Shown here one piece after another: positions 20,574 through 33,100 of a stretch of 64,000 nucleotides of DNA; position 1 is the first letter of the stretch, and each line of letters opens with the position of its first letter. The translations under genes were made by a program, and so were the position numbers. Below the pieces are notes generated by a model. It was not told the origin of the DNA and did not search any database. It worked only from the letters and a program-made list of their open reading frames with translations. Location: positions 186,001-250,000 of the forward strand of contig NZ_LR215032.1 in the NCBI RefSeq assembly GCF_900660635.1. The letters are read 5' to 3'. The DNA is from Mycoplasmopsis gallopavonis (GTDB taxonomy: Bacteria > Bacillota_I > Bacilli_A > Mycoplasmatales > Metamycoplasmataceae).

Positions 20574-20610
20574 CTTATATTATTGTGGGTTCTTTAAGTA
20601 ACCTTTGTTT
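20568..20610 (+). repeat. 43-bp direct repeat, left copy (target duplication of IS-A)
   Basis: Identical to 22458-22500. The two copies flank the IS-A element exactly, so they are its target duplication. Long, variable duplications are known for IS1634 of Mycoplasma mycoides. Confidence 0.95.
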
Positions 20611-22457
20611 CCTGAGTTTCCAAGTTGAGCCTATTTTTTAGGCTTATTTTTTTATACATATATCAAAGATATATGACCTAAAGAAAAAAATGTTTTTTTT
20701 ACTTACATTACACACATAAAATGATATAATAAGAGCATGAGTTACAGTTTATGCAAGAAAAAACAAAATGGAAAATATTATTTAGTTTTAGCTATTTCTA
20801 AAGGTTTTAAAAAAGGTTATGGAAATCAGATTGGTCTAGGGTACTGAGAAGATATCAAAGAAAAGTATGGATTATCTTCAATTGAAGATATAAAAGAAAT
20901 AGCAAAAAAAGTAGATACATCTTTAGATAAAACTGTTGCAAAAGAAGAGTTTTTTAAATTATTAAAACCTACTTCTGTAAAAACAAGTATCCAAAATATT
21001 GGAGTTGATTTAATTTATAAAGTTATTAAAGAATTAGATTTATTTTCGGCATTACCAAAAAGTAAACATAAATCGTTAGAAGAGGTTTTGGAATTTTTCA
21101 TAGCAACTAGAATTATCCTTCCAAGAAGCTATATGTCACAATATAAAAATAAAAGTGATTTTATAAATGATATTAATGTTAAAAAATCATCAATATATAA
21201 CTATCTTGATGTTATTTTCGAAAATAAGAATTCTGTTTTAGTCAATTTATTTCAAAAAATAAATGAATTCACAAATCGTAATAATAAAGTTTTTCACTTC
21301 GATAACACAACAGTTTATTTTGAAAGCTTTACAAGAGAAGAAATAAGAAAAAACGGTTTTTCAAAAGACGGAAAACACAATGAAGATCAAGTAGTCATAG
21401 CAATGGCTGTAGATGAAAACTGAATACCAATACACTATAAAGTGTTCCCAGGTAACACGGCTGATGGTAAAACAATGTTATCCTTCGTTTTAGAACTTCA
21501 ATCAATCTATAAAATAAAGGATATTATAATAGTTGCAGATCGTGGAATAAATAACAATGCAAACTTACGTTTCCTAGAACAAAAAGGAATTAAATATATA
21601 TTCCAAAAAAGATTAGATACATTAAGTATTGGGATGAAAAAATTCATTCTTGAGGACAAACATTATGTTTTTAGAGATGAAATGTTTTGGAAAGAACAAA
21701 TTGTTGAATCTGTTTGAAACAAAAATAGATTTAATGGTAAATACAGAAAATGATGTGTGTTTTTCAGTCCTGGGAAAAAGACTTTAGATAAATTAAAAAG
21801 AAATAATTTTATTGATAAATTGAATAAGAAAACTGTAAATGGAGAACCCCCACTTAGTTCTTTAGTTCCAGAATATAAAAAGAAATACATGGACATTGAT
21901 GGCAAAACAGTGGGTAAATTAAATTGAGAGAAAATTAAGAAAAAAGAATCTGAAGATGGTTTTTACATTATTGAAACCAATATTTTAGATTTAACACCAG
22001 AAAAAGCTAATGAAATTTACAGAAAACAATGAAAAGTAGAAGAAAATTTCAGAACATTAAAATCTTCTTTACAAGTTAGACCTGTTTTTGTTCATAATGA
22101 ACAGCATATACTTGCACATCTTTTATTATGTTTCATTGCTCTTGTTGTTTTAAAATACTGTCTTTATAAATTAAAGAAATATTATGAAATCAATGGAGAA
22201 ATACAAAAAGTGACGTTAGATTTATTTGTGGATTCATTAAGAATGATGACTATAACAAAAAAAGAAGTAAATGGAAAAGTGGTACAAGAAATAATTAATG
22301 ATTTGGATGAAAACCACAAAGAAAATATAAAAATTTATAAAGATTTTATCGCATGTATGAGTTAATTCTATGTGTGTAATTTTAAATGTAAAAAAACGAA
22401 TACACCTTATTTATAGATGTATTCGTTTTTTATAGCGTCTCAACTTGGAAACTCAGG
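20611..22457 (+). mobile_element. IS-A, intact IS1634-like element, 1847 bp
   Basis: Inverted repeats CCTGAGTTTCCAAGTTG bound the element perfectly at both ends, it is flanked by a 43-bp target duplication, and it carries one intact transposase gene, a left-end hairpin with T7 and a terminator (22390-22430). Confidence 0.95.
20737..22365 (+). CDS. IS1634-type (IS4 superfamily) transposase, 542 aa, intact
   Basis: It begins MSYSLCKKKQNGKYYLV and reads through without frameshift with UGA as Trp. The DDE catalytic region shows HFDNTTVYFESF (Asp), IIVADRGINNNANLRFLEQK (Asp) and KVEENFRTLKSSLQVRPVFV (the Glu-containing YREK-like part). A TATAAT box about 10 bases upstream of the start (20723-20728 region) serves as promoter. 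It differs from the frameshifted copy at 11941 by a seventh A in the run near 20905. This is the only complete transposase gene of its variant in the window, so IS-A can probably still move. Confidence 0.92.
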
Positions 22458-24055
22458 GTTTTTCTTATATTATTGTGGGTTCTTTAAGTAACCTTTGTTT
22501 AAAGCGTCAAGTAAAACTTCAACAATTGTCCGAGAAGAATGGCGATCTTTTGGTTTTTCTAAATAATAAATATATGCAAGAAGTTGATCTCCTGCGTTTC
22601 CAAGTTGTGATGAAGAAAAAAACGAATACACCTACAAATAAGGCGTATTCGTTTTTTGTGCTTCTAAATTACAATGATAGACCATCAACCGCATATTGAA
22701 AATCACAATATATTTTGTTTAATTCCTTATGTTCTGGGTCTAAATTATTCTTGATTTCACTTACAACTTTACCATTCACAGTCTTTGTTGTGATTGTTAT
22801 AAGTTTCAATGCATCTATAAACATATTCATTGTGAGTTTTTGAATCTCTCCATTATCTTTATAAAATTTCTTTAATTTATAAATGCAATATTTCAAAACA
22901 ATTAGAGACAAAAAGCATAAAAATACATGAGATTGAATATGCTCGTCTTTATAAACGTACATCGGTCTAACTTCGATTGCTGATTTTAAGGTTCTGAATC
23001 CTTCTTCCACTTTTCATTGTCCCTTATATATTTCATTCGCTTCTTTTGAATCTATGTTTGTTATGTTGGTTTCAATCATATAAAAGCCATCTTCATTAGC
23101 TACTTTTTTAATTTTTTCGATATTTAATCTTCCGACTGTTTTACCATCTACATCCATATACTTTTTCTTATATTCTGGAACCAAAGCACTTAATGGCAAT
23201 TCACCGTTAATAGACTTTTTCTCCAATTTATTAATAAGATTTTGTCTTTTTATTTTGTCTAAAGTTTGTTTTGAAGGGCTAAAATAGACAAATTGTTTTC
23301 TAAAGATATCGCTATATCTTTTTTTATTTTTGTTTTTAGCTCAAACAGATTGGATGAATCTAGATTTAGTAAAATAATCATTTTCTTGAACAAATCCTTG
23401 ATCATTTACTATAAATGCTTTATCTTCTTTTCCAAGAATATCAATACGTTTCTGAACTATATATTTATATCCTTTTTGTTCCAAATATCTTAAATTTGCA
23501 TTTTGACTAATACCTTTATCAGCAACTATTATTGTGTCTTTTATTTTGTAAATTCTTTGCATTTCGACTAAAAATTTCACAAGAGTTTTAGAATCTGCAG
23601 TATTTCCTTCGAAGACTTTATAGTGAAAAGGAATGCCATTGTTATCAACTGCCATAGCCACAACAATTTGATCTTCATCATGCTTTCCATCTTTAGAAAA
23701 ACCTCTTTGTCTCAAACCATCTCTTGAAAAACTTTGAAAATAAACAGTTGTATTATCAAAATGCATTAATTTTGTGTTTCTAGTTGTCAATTCTTGCATT
23801 TTGTTATAAATATTGACTAAAATTGTATTTTTATATTCTAAAAAAGTATCAAAATAGTTATAAATTGAAGATTTTTTTACATCTATCTCATGTAAAAAAT
23901 CATTTTTGTTTTTGTATTGACAAATATAACTTCTTGGTTGAATTATTCTTGTTGCAACAATAAATTCTAATACTTCTTCTAAAGATTTGTGTTTAGTTTT
24001 AGGTAATCCTTTAAATAAATCTAGTTCTTTAATTACTTTATAAATCAATTCAATA

Positions 24056-25323
24056 TAAACTAGGACAATAAAAATTAACATTCCTTCGAATGTTAATTTT
24101 TTATATTTTTAAAGGAGAAAAAATGGGAAAACATTTTACAGAAGAACAAGAAAAAGAAATTTATAATACATTTTTTCAATTAGGTAAAAAGGATGCGATT
24201 GAACTGATGTATAAATATGGTGCAAAAGCAAAAGATAAATATGTGAAAGCGAGATTACGAAGAATATTAAAACATTATAATTTTAATATGAATAAAAAAC
24301 CAAGAAAGCCTGGAACCGGTAGGTCAAGAAAAGCGAAAGAACAAGATATAAATTGAGACATTTTTACACGAGAAGATTTAATTGAAATTGCAAAAAGATA
24401 TAGAGAAATTACAAAAGATAAATTTAAAACAGAAAAAGTTCAAGAGGCATCACATATTAATATGGCTTCGTATAAACTTGCTATTTTGTTGTATCTTTGT
24501 AGACAAACAATATCCAAACATAAAAGAAATAATTTTGCTCCTAGAATTAAATCCAGAAAAATAAAGTACCAAGACTTGATTATTGATTCATTTAAACAAA
24601 ATAGATCTAAATATGGTAGACAAAAATTAAAATATTTTATCTTAAAGCACTATAAAATAGACATAAACGAAAGAACTCTGGGAAGATATATGAATGCCTT
24701 AGGTTTATTTTGCAATGTCAGAAAAAGAAAAAAACTAAAAGAAGTAAAGAATACATCTGTCATAAAAGAAAACATTGTTAATAGAGATTATAATGATGTA
24801 TATAACAGAAATATATATGCTACTGATGTAACATATCTTCCAGCGACAAAAGATGCAATAAACAATAATGTTTATCTTTCAGTAGTAATTAAACATAAAA
24901 CTAAAGAAATAATTAGTTTTTCTCTTTCTAAATTTAATGATTCCAAATTAATTTACAAAACATTTGAAAATGTTGATTTTGAAAAAAGTTTTATATTACA
25001 TTCAGATCATTGCTCAACTTATACATCTGATGATTTTTCTCGTTTTATTCAAAATAAAGGTGGAATAATTTCACTTTCAAAAGTAGGAAATAGTTTAGAT
25101 AATAGAGTTGTGGAATATTGATTTTCAAATTTAAAAACTGAATTAATTAGAGATTTAAATATCAAAGCTATGACTTTGAGTGAACTAGAAAAAGTGATAT
25201 CTAATTATGTTCATTGATACAATAAATTTAGAATTCAATCATGTTTGAATTGAAAAACCCCATACGAATATAGTATGGGGCTATCCAATTTGATAAATTG
25301 TTAATTTTTTCTGTCCTAGTTTA
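24056..25323 (+). mobile_element. IS-beta copy 2, 1268 bp
   Basis: Ends TAAACTAGGACA/TGTCCTAGTTTA, with a proper 3-bp target duplication ATA (24053-24055 and 25324-25326). It is inserted in the IS-B transposase gene in the opposite orientation. Confidence 0.95.
24123..25304 (+). CDS. IS3-family transposase (IS-beta copy 2), 393 aa, intact
   Basis: Same single frame as the copy at 13225, with a few substitutions (for example FAPRIKSRK in place of FAPKNKSRK). The DDE motifs ATDVTYLP, LHSDHCSTYTS and GNSLDNRVVEYW are all present. The AAAGGAG site and left-end hairpin are conserved. Confidence 0.92.
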
Positions 25324-25821
25324 ATACCCATATTTTTTACATTTGTTTCAACAGATGTCGGGTTAAGCAATTGGAAAAATTTGGTTTTAACTTCAATTTT
25401 ATCTTCTCCAACAGGAACCAATCTAGCAATTGGTTTTAAATCATCGATGTTTTGTAGAGAATATTTTTCTTTAATTTCTTCTCAATAACCTAATCCAACT
25501 AAATTCCCAATCCCTTTACCGTATCCTTTTGATATTCCTAATGCAATGTAAATCCCTTTTGGGTTTTTTCTTTTATACAGAATGTAGTTACTCATATTTA
25601 TATTATACATTATTATCATTGTAATCATTGTAAAAAATTAAAATAATTAAAAAGTGTACTTATATACTATGTATATAAGTAATAAGGTAAAAGGTATAAA
25701 AAAGAGCTTCCAACTTGGAAACTCAGGAAATTATGACACAACAAGAAGCAGATAATGGTAGTGGATTAGACTTTGATTAATCTTAAAAGGTAAAAACAAA
25801 AAACCACAAATTTAGATTTGT

Positions 25822-27145
25822 TAAACTGGGACACGAAAAGTGGACAAAAAGTTTAATTTACTAAAACACCTCAACACTCTTGAGGTGTTTTTCAATTTAA
25901 TACTGATTGAATTCTTTCGTTGTTGTATCAAAACACAAAATCATCAATCAGTGATTTTAATTCATTAAAATTTATTTTTGTAATATCGATTAATTTTAAA
26001 CATTCTGATTTTAAAATTGAAAAGAAATATTCTGCTTCTCTATTATCTAAAGAATTTCCTACTCTACCCATTGATACAACACCATTGTTTTTCTGAATTA
26101 AATCTACATAAGTTTTTGAAGAATATTGGAAACCATGATCAGAATGAGCTATTCATTTTTTATCCATTTTGATTTTAGACATATGTTCCATTACTAGTTC
26201 TAAATCATTTCTTTTTGAAAGATTATAATTAACAACAAATTTGCTTTTGTGATCAATCGCAACAGATAAAAATACAAAATTGTTTAAGCAATCTTTTGGT
26301 GCAGAAATATAAGTAACATCAGTGGCAATTATTTGGTTTGTCTCTCCGTGATAATCACGATTAACAAGATCTATAAATTTTACGTTTGTGTTCTTTTGTT
26401 CTCTATCTATTTTCTTTCTTCTGATTAAACAAAATAAGTTTAATCTTCTCATCGCTCTACCAATAGTCCTATAATTTAGATCTATTTGGAATTTTGTTCT
26501 AATATAACTTTCCAATCTTTTTCTACCAAACAAACCCTTATTTTTCTTAAATGACTTAATTATTAATTCATCATATTTAGTATTTACAGATTTTTTTCTT
26601 GTTTGCTGCTCTTTAGTTTTTAGATTGTGAATTGTTGACTTAGATTTATTAAAGCATAGGCCCAATTTTCTTGTAGAAAGTGAAGATTTCTTAATTTTAG
26701 AAATATCAACTTCAATATTATTTCTATCAAAAGAGTCTTTATAAATTTCTAAAATTTCAATCAATTGTTCCTTAGGCATTTTTTCTCATTCCTTTTTTAC
26801 AATTTCAATAGGAGTAATTTTTTGCCTTTTTGGTCTACCTGACCCTTTACCTTTTTTAGATGATTTACCTGTTTGCGATTCTATATTTATCATTCCTAAA
26901 TTATATCTGTTATACTTGAAGACAAAATATTTTTTAGCCTCATTGAATTTTCTATCAAAAAAACTAAAACCTCTGATTGAATAATATTTAAGTTCAAAAT
27001 CATTTTTTGATATCAAATTATTTTTGTAATCTTCATAGCTACCGAATAGTTCTAATCATTCATGTGCCTTTAATTGTCTCATAATACCTCCTAAATATAT
27101 AAAAACACGAAATATGGATGTGTCCATATTTCGTGTCCCAGTTTA
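25822..27145 (-). mobile_element. IS-gamma copy 1 (IS3 family), 1324 bp
   Basis: Ends TAAACTGGGACACG and CGTGTCCCAGTTTA with a 3-bp target duplication TGT (25819-25821, 27146-27148). It sits in the loop-proximal part of the shared terminator hairpin. It contains a CACCTCAA/TTGAGGTG hairpin near the transposase 3' end (about 25866-25888). Confidence 0.95.
25853..27082 (-). CDS. IS3-family transposase (IS-gamma), 409 aa, intact
   Basis: A single frame beginning MRQLKAHEWLELFGSYEDYK. The HTH/linker segment SSKKGKGSGRPKRQ leads to the HTH_21-like region (SVNTKYDELIIKSFKKNKGL) and the rve core with ATDVTYISAPKD (Asp), IAHSDHGFQYSS (Asp) and GNSLDNREAEYFFSILKSE (Glu). It ends after NWKTPQECWGVLVN; the CACCTCAA hairpin lies in these last codons. 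An AGGAGGT site precedes the ATG. UGA is used several times for Trp. Confidence 0.92.
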
Positions 27146-27161
27146 TGTGGTTTTTCTTATA

Positions 27162-30100
27162 TTATTGTGGGTTCTTTAAGTAACCTTTGTTTAAAGCGTC
27201 AAGTAAAACTTCAACAATTGTCCGAGAAGAATGGCGATCTTTTGGTTTTTCTAAATAATAAATATATGCAAGAAGTTGATCTGCTCAGTAATTATCGTAA
27301 GTAGTTGTAGTAGATCTATTTCCTTGAACAAATTCATCATTATATCAACCATTAGATTTAGCTCCCATGGTTTTGTATCATTTTCGAAGCTTTTGATCAA
27401 AAGCTTTTTTGTTTGCATCACGTGATTCATCAAAGGCAGCTGCCGCTCCTTTATTAACCATTGCTTGGATGTCAATTCCGATGTTTCAGAATTGAGCACT
27501 ATCATAACCAACTCCATCACCAATATATCAAAGTAATAATGTATATAATCTAAATAAAGCTTTATATTCATCAGTTAATTTATATTTAACTTGATATTCG
27601 CTTGAATATTGATTGGTTGTAACTTTTTTAATTAATTCACGATAAATTGGTTTAAAGAATACTTTAAAGAAATTTTGTGCTTTCGAAACAACATTAAAAA
27701 TATTAACATCAAATTTCACCCCGGTAGCTTCACTAGAACCACTTGAGCTTGTTCCTCCGCCACCTGAGCTTCCACCAGCAGAAGGTTGATTTTTCTCAAC
27801 TAAATTTGTACGAATGAATTCATAAATACCAGTTGTATTTGCGGCATTAAAATGTCCGCTTTTACCATTATTGGTTGATGTATAACTATATTTTGAAGCT
27901 TCGAAAAGACGATTAATAAATTTAACATAATTAGCATCACCAATTTTTGTCAGAATTTTTTCAATTAAATCTTTTTGATTAAGAAGCTTATCAAGTGAAA
28001 TTTGTTTTGATTTATTAACACGAATTAACGAAAGAACTCCATCCATAATTGCTTGTGAAAATGCTGCACTTGGGTTATTTGTTGCTTCAAAATTAGTATT
28101 TTTTAAATTAGTATAAATTTGTTCAAAAACTCAATCAAATTGATTTGAATTCACAACTGTTACAACAAGACCTTTAATCACACTTTCAAATAACGCTTCA
28201 TCTTTCAGGATACTTAAATTTCAATTAGAAGCTTTCATTTTTGTGATTAAGATTCTTGCTAAACCACGATAAAAGTCATTGTTTTGGTTATTATTCACAA
28301 TGTCCATGATTCAACCTTTGAGGTTAGTTTTTAGTGAATCTAATGAATTTGATGATGGTTTATTTAAAAGAACATTTAATGCACCATATCAAGTAGTCTT
28401 ACTTAAATATTGATCTGTACGATCGAGAATGTCGTCAATAATTAAATCAAGAACACGTTTTAATTTTTCGTTATTAACAAAACTAACAATTGTATTATTA
28501 ACAATCTCAACACTAACATCATCTTCTTGATCGAAAATTAATTTAGCTAATTTAAGATCGCTTGCAATTTGCTTAATCTTATCTTTTTGAGTTAAGAATT
28601 TTCCAATAATTCCATGTAAAATTTTACGAACCGCACTTTTATGATTAATTGTTTGACCGTTTTGAACACTTGAACCAATTAAAAGTGGATCTCTTAGGAA
28701 TTTTTTGAAAGTTTCATAATCAGTTAACTGTAAACTTGCAAAGAGATTGTTTTTAATAGTTTCAATCATTGTTTGTAAGTTTTGGTTTGGTTTCTTAACA
28801 ACTGAAATTAAAGAATTAATTAAATTATCTAAAACTCCTAAGCGATCAATTCCTGCATAGACATTATTAGCAAGAACATTAATATATAAATTAATTTCTG
28901 AATCAGTTTGAACACCTAAAAATTCTAAAAACTTATGAATTAAATATTCAGCATTAACTTTAAAACTATTTGTTTTTAATGCTCCTAAAAGGAAGGTTTT
29001 TAAATCACGTTTAAACTGCAATTCATTATTCGCTGTTGCAAGATAAGCTTGTAAAATCTCAGTAAAACGACTTGCTCGATTAATAACTTGCGGATTTGAA
29101 ATGATAAAACTAATTAAATTAGAAATTAAATTGGTACTTTCCGGTACTCTAATAAATTCATTAATAATGTTTTTGAAAACATTTAATCCATTATTGTTTT
29201 GATTATTAACAAAATTTAAAAGAATAAATTCTTGTGTTTGTTGAGGGATTTGATCTCAAATCATTTGGCCAAAATCATAATGCTTAATAAAGTAAGAAAT
29301 GATGTTGTGAATAAATTTCTTGAGAGCACTTTGATTATTTAAAACTTTCTCAGAAGTTAGTAATGTTTTGAGTAATTTAAGTAAATTAGCTTCTAAGTTT
29401 TGACTATCACCAAAGAAAAGATTAAATTGTGTGCTTGCAACATTAATTAAACTTGCAACTTCAAAATCTTTACCATGATTTCCAAGTTCATCAAAACTAG
29501 CTTTTAAAATTGGGTTTAATAAATTAAGATGTGAATCAAAAGCTTTAAAAATACCAATTAAGTCGCCAAAAAGTCGAATTGACTCAATCTTATTCATTCC
29601 GCTTAAAAGTTCATTATATTCTGAATTTAATAAACCATGATAAGCAACTTTTCCAATCATTTCTTGAGCTTGTGCATTTGCTAAAAGTACATCAACTAAA
29701 GGTGTAACTAAGCTCACTAAATTTGCATTAAATGTTTGATCTGAGAAAAGAATTTTTAATAAATCATTGTATGAATTAGCTTGTTTAAAATCATCAAAAT
29801 GTAAGATGATGTGACTAACTGTTTCACTAATTAAATTCTTAACATGACGATTTTGCATCAAGTTTGTAATAACTTGTACAAAATCTTGTTCTGCAATTTC
29901 ATAGCTTGCTAATTTTGTTCCAAAGTTAGCAAAACCGAGAATCTTAGTTAAGTATTGATTTTTGCTTAAAAAGTTAGCAATTAAATTACGAGCAATTTTA
30001 TTTCAAGTTTCACTATTTTTAGCAACATTAGTTGAAAGATTGATGAATTTTTTAATTAAACTAAAATCGTTTGCAAAATCAAAACTTTGCAAGATATTAG

Positions 30101-33100
30101 CTCCGATTTTTGAACTAAATTCATTTAAATTAGAACTATTATTAATAGTATTAATTAAAGCATCAAATAATTTATCGTAAGCATTTGTTTGATCAATAAA
30201 GTTTCCTCAATCAAAGAGCACATCACTAATTAATTTATCTTTATTAGGAATTTGGGTAATACCTTGATCTAATCCATAAACATTTAATGTTTTGAAAATT
30301 AAACTACTGATAAATTTAGTAAAATCACTCACTTCACTACCATTAGTTTGCTTAAAGGTAGATACTAAGAGTTTTTTAAAATTTGTTTTTAAACTTGCAA
30401 TAAAACTTGTTTTAGCAGTAAAGTGTTTAAGAATTAAAAACGGATTATCTAGATTGCTTAAAAAGTTTAAGTTTGGTTCATTTAAAACTTGTCCAACTGC
30501 TAGGTTTAAAACATCATAAAGTGATTGATTATTAAAGACTTCATTAAGAGCTGCAATTAATGCTTGTTGAACATTTGTATCAAAAATAGGATTTTGAATA
30601 CTTCTAATAGATGGTTCTAATCATTTAATAATTTGGCTTGAATTACTATCTTTTGCTCCTTGATGTAAACCTTTAATTAATTGAACTATAACTTTTTGTA
30701 AAGCAGATTTATTATTTTGAATTGCACTTAATTTAAAAATTCGGTTAGCAATGTCTACTAAATTTTGACTAAATTCACCTGTAAGCATATCTTTAATGAT
30801 AGTTGGTAAATTCTTAATTGCTTGTGCAAGCTGTTCTTGTGAAGTTGAAGCATTTTGAATTTCATCAAAAACACGACGAATTATTTTTTCAAAAATATCC
30901 AATGAACCTAAGAAGTTAGCACCTTCATAGGCCAAGTCATTAATTAATTTTTGAACATCAGAAGCTGTAACCTCAACATGATAAGTTTTTAATGTTTGGT
31001 TTAAAAATGATTTAAGTAAATCTGTAATTTGTTCGTTGTGTAATATTAAATTAACAAGAGCAATTAAGTTATCACGTAATTCTTCAAAATGTAAATTTTT
31101 TAAAGTAATTTGGACTAATTCACCAATTGATTGAACATGTTCGTATTCATTCATGTGTGAAATAACGCTTGTGATAGTATCGATAAAAACATTCTTAAAT
31201 TGTGATGAACTTAGAATATCTTTAAGTAATTTATCTAATTTATCAGGCTCAATATAATTACTAATTTCAGCTTTGATATTAGCTGGTAATTTATCTAAAA
31301 TTGAGCTTGCTTGTGAATTTAAATCTAACGAATCATAAGCATTTTTAATAATCTTAATTAGAGTATCTTTATTTTGTTGGAACAACTTAGCGTTTGCAAT
31401 AGCTCGAATTAAGGCTAGGACATTCTGTTCAATTCCTTGACCTTGGCTAAGATTTTTTTGTAACGCTCCAAAAACACTACTAATAATTGAAGGAACATTA
31501 AGTGAAATTCCGTTTTTAGCAAGTTCGGCAACCAATGAATCATAAGCGACATTAGTTAAGCTTAAAACTGAATCAATATTGAAATAAATTTCAACTAAAT
31601 TAGAACTTAAACTATCAATTTCACTATCACTAACTCCGGCAAAATATTTACTTGCTTCTGGTGCTTTTAAAAGATTTTTCAGCGTGGTTTTAAAGAAAGT
31701 TTTAGTATCTGGATTTGCAATAAAATCATTAATAATTTGAATTACCCGTGGACGAATTAATTCTGTTAAATCATTTTGAGCAAAAAAGGCTTTAATTAAA
31801 TCGTTAAAACTATTTGCTTGCTTAAAGCTATTATTTGAACTTGCGGTTAATTTTTCTAAGAGAAGATCAATTAAATTATTAATTACACTTTGAGTTTCTT
31901 CTTTAGCGTACTCTTTTTGAATCAACTCTTTAAGTTTTGTTGCTGTAAGTCCAACTTTACTTGCAATGTTTGTTCATGTTTGTGAGTCAACTTTATTTAA
32001 AAGTAAATTCAATTCACTAGGTGCTAAATATTTTGTAAAAGCTTTGTGAGCAATTTCTTTTAAAGTTGCTAGATTATTTGTTTGGAAAATTGGACTATTT
32101 AAAAGTTCCTTAATTAAACTAAAATCTTGGAAATTGAGAAATTCACTTAAATCGCTAACTAAACTATCTTTTAACTGAGCAAAACTTGTAATATTTGCTT
32201 GATCTAAAAGATTTGCAATTTTATTTAAAATTCGAACTACAAATGGGTTATTTGAATTTGATTTAAGAAGATTTAAAACTGTTGTTCGTAAATCACTAGC
32301 AAATGAGTTTGGTAAATCACTTGTAATTAAACCTTGATCTTTAAGAATTTTATTTAAAGTTTTCGCAAGAGAATTATCTAAGAAATTATTATTTAAGATA
32401 CTAATTGCAAGACCGCTAATTGCTTCTAAATTAGTCTTTAAATATTTATGTTTTTTAAGTAATTGGAAAATAAAGCTTTCAACATCAAAAATATCACCTT
32501 GAAAACTGTTAAAAATTAAATCAGTGTGATTGAACACAATATCAACAAAACTATAAATAAGTTGATCTAAATCTTCATTATCAACAACAAAATTAATGAC
32601 ATTAATTAATTCATTAGAATCAAGATAGTCATTCAGATTTGCAGGTAAAGAATTAGAGTTAACCAAGTTTGTTAAAAATTCTCTTAGTTTTTGTTTAGAA
32701 CTTTCTTTTGCAAATAAATATTTAAATAAATTAATTAAATATGTTTTATTTTGACTAAAAATTGGAGAATTAAGAGCAATTTGCAATTTAGTTTTAATTT
32801 TTCCTAAATCGTATTGCCCATCTGTTTTTAATAATTCTAAAAGTTGATTTGCAATAAATTGAGGATATTTTGCAATTTCATCTGCTAAATTATCACTGGT
32901 TTTTAGTTTGTCAAGAAAATCAATTGATTGATCAATTAAAAGATCATAAAACCCTAAGTCTTTAAGAAGTTTTTTAAAGTTTTGTGAAGTAATTCGTGCA
33001 AACTTTTTGCTTGGTTCAACATTTTGAAGATAAAACTCTTCTAAATGTGTTTGAAGTAATTCTAAAATTAAATTTGAAACAACATTTTGTAGATCATTTA

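Larger units (their letters stand above)
20473..22590 (+). repeat. 228-bp direct repeat, left copy, interrupted by IS-A
   Basis: Bases 20473-20610 plus 22501-22590 (138 + 90 = 228) recur as 25728-25821 plus 27149-27282 (94 + 134 = 228). The two copies flank the IS-B element. The repeat contains the last 53 bases of the MIB-like gene, the shared terminator and the last 121 bases of the giant lipoprotein gene. IS-A later entered the left copy and IS-gamma the right copy. Confidence 0.92.
22669..25595 (-). pseudogene. IS-B transposase, interrupted by IS-beta copy 2
   Basis: The N-terminal part (MSNYILYKRKNPKGIYIALG, 25595 down to 25324) and the remainder (24055 down to 22669, from IELIYKVIKELDLFK) together make 551 codons in one frame, so IS-B was intact before IS-beta entered. 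Catalytic motifs HFDNTTVYFQSF, IIVADKGISQNANLRYLEQK and KVEEGFRTLKSAIEVRPMYV are present. It is about 60-70 percent alike to IS-A by eye. Confidence 0.9.
22591..25727 (-). mobile_element. IS-B, IS1634-like element interrupted by IS-beta
   Basis: The ends are CCTGCGTTTCCAAGTTG at 22591-22607 and CAACTTGGAAACTCAGG at 25711-25727. It is flanked by the 228-bp direct repeats. Without the 1268-bp IS-beta and its 3-bp duplication the element measures 1866 bp, close to IS-A. Transposase on the minus strand. Confidence 0.93.
25728..27282 (+). repeat. 228-bp direct repeat, right copy, interrupted by IS-gamma
   Basis: Right partner of the repeat at 20473. Bases 25728-25791 repeat the end of the MIB-like gene, and 27162-27282 are the functional 3' end of the giant lipoprotein gene. 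IS-gamma (25822-27145) splits it inside the terminator hairpin. Confidence 0.92.

Noticed and set aside
27251..27571. 106-residue frame overlapping the end of the giant lipoprotein
   Set aside because: Out of frame with the 3584-codon gene, Met- and His-rich composition typical of a shadow frame, no start signals.
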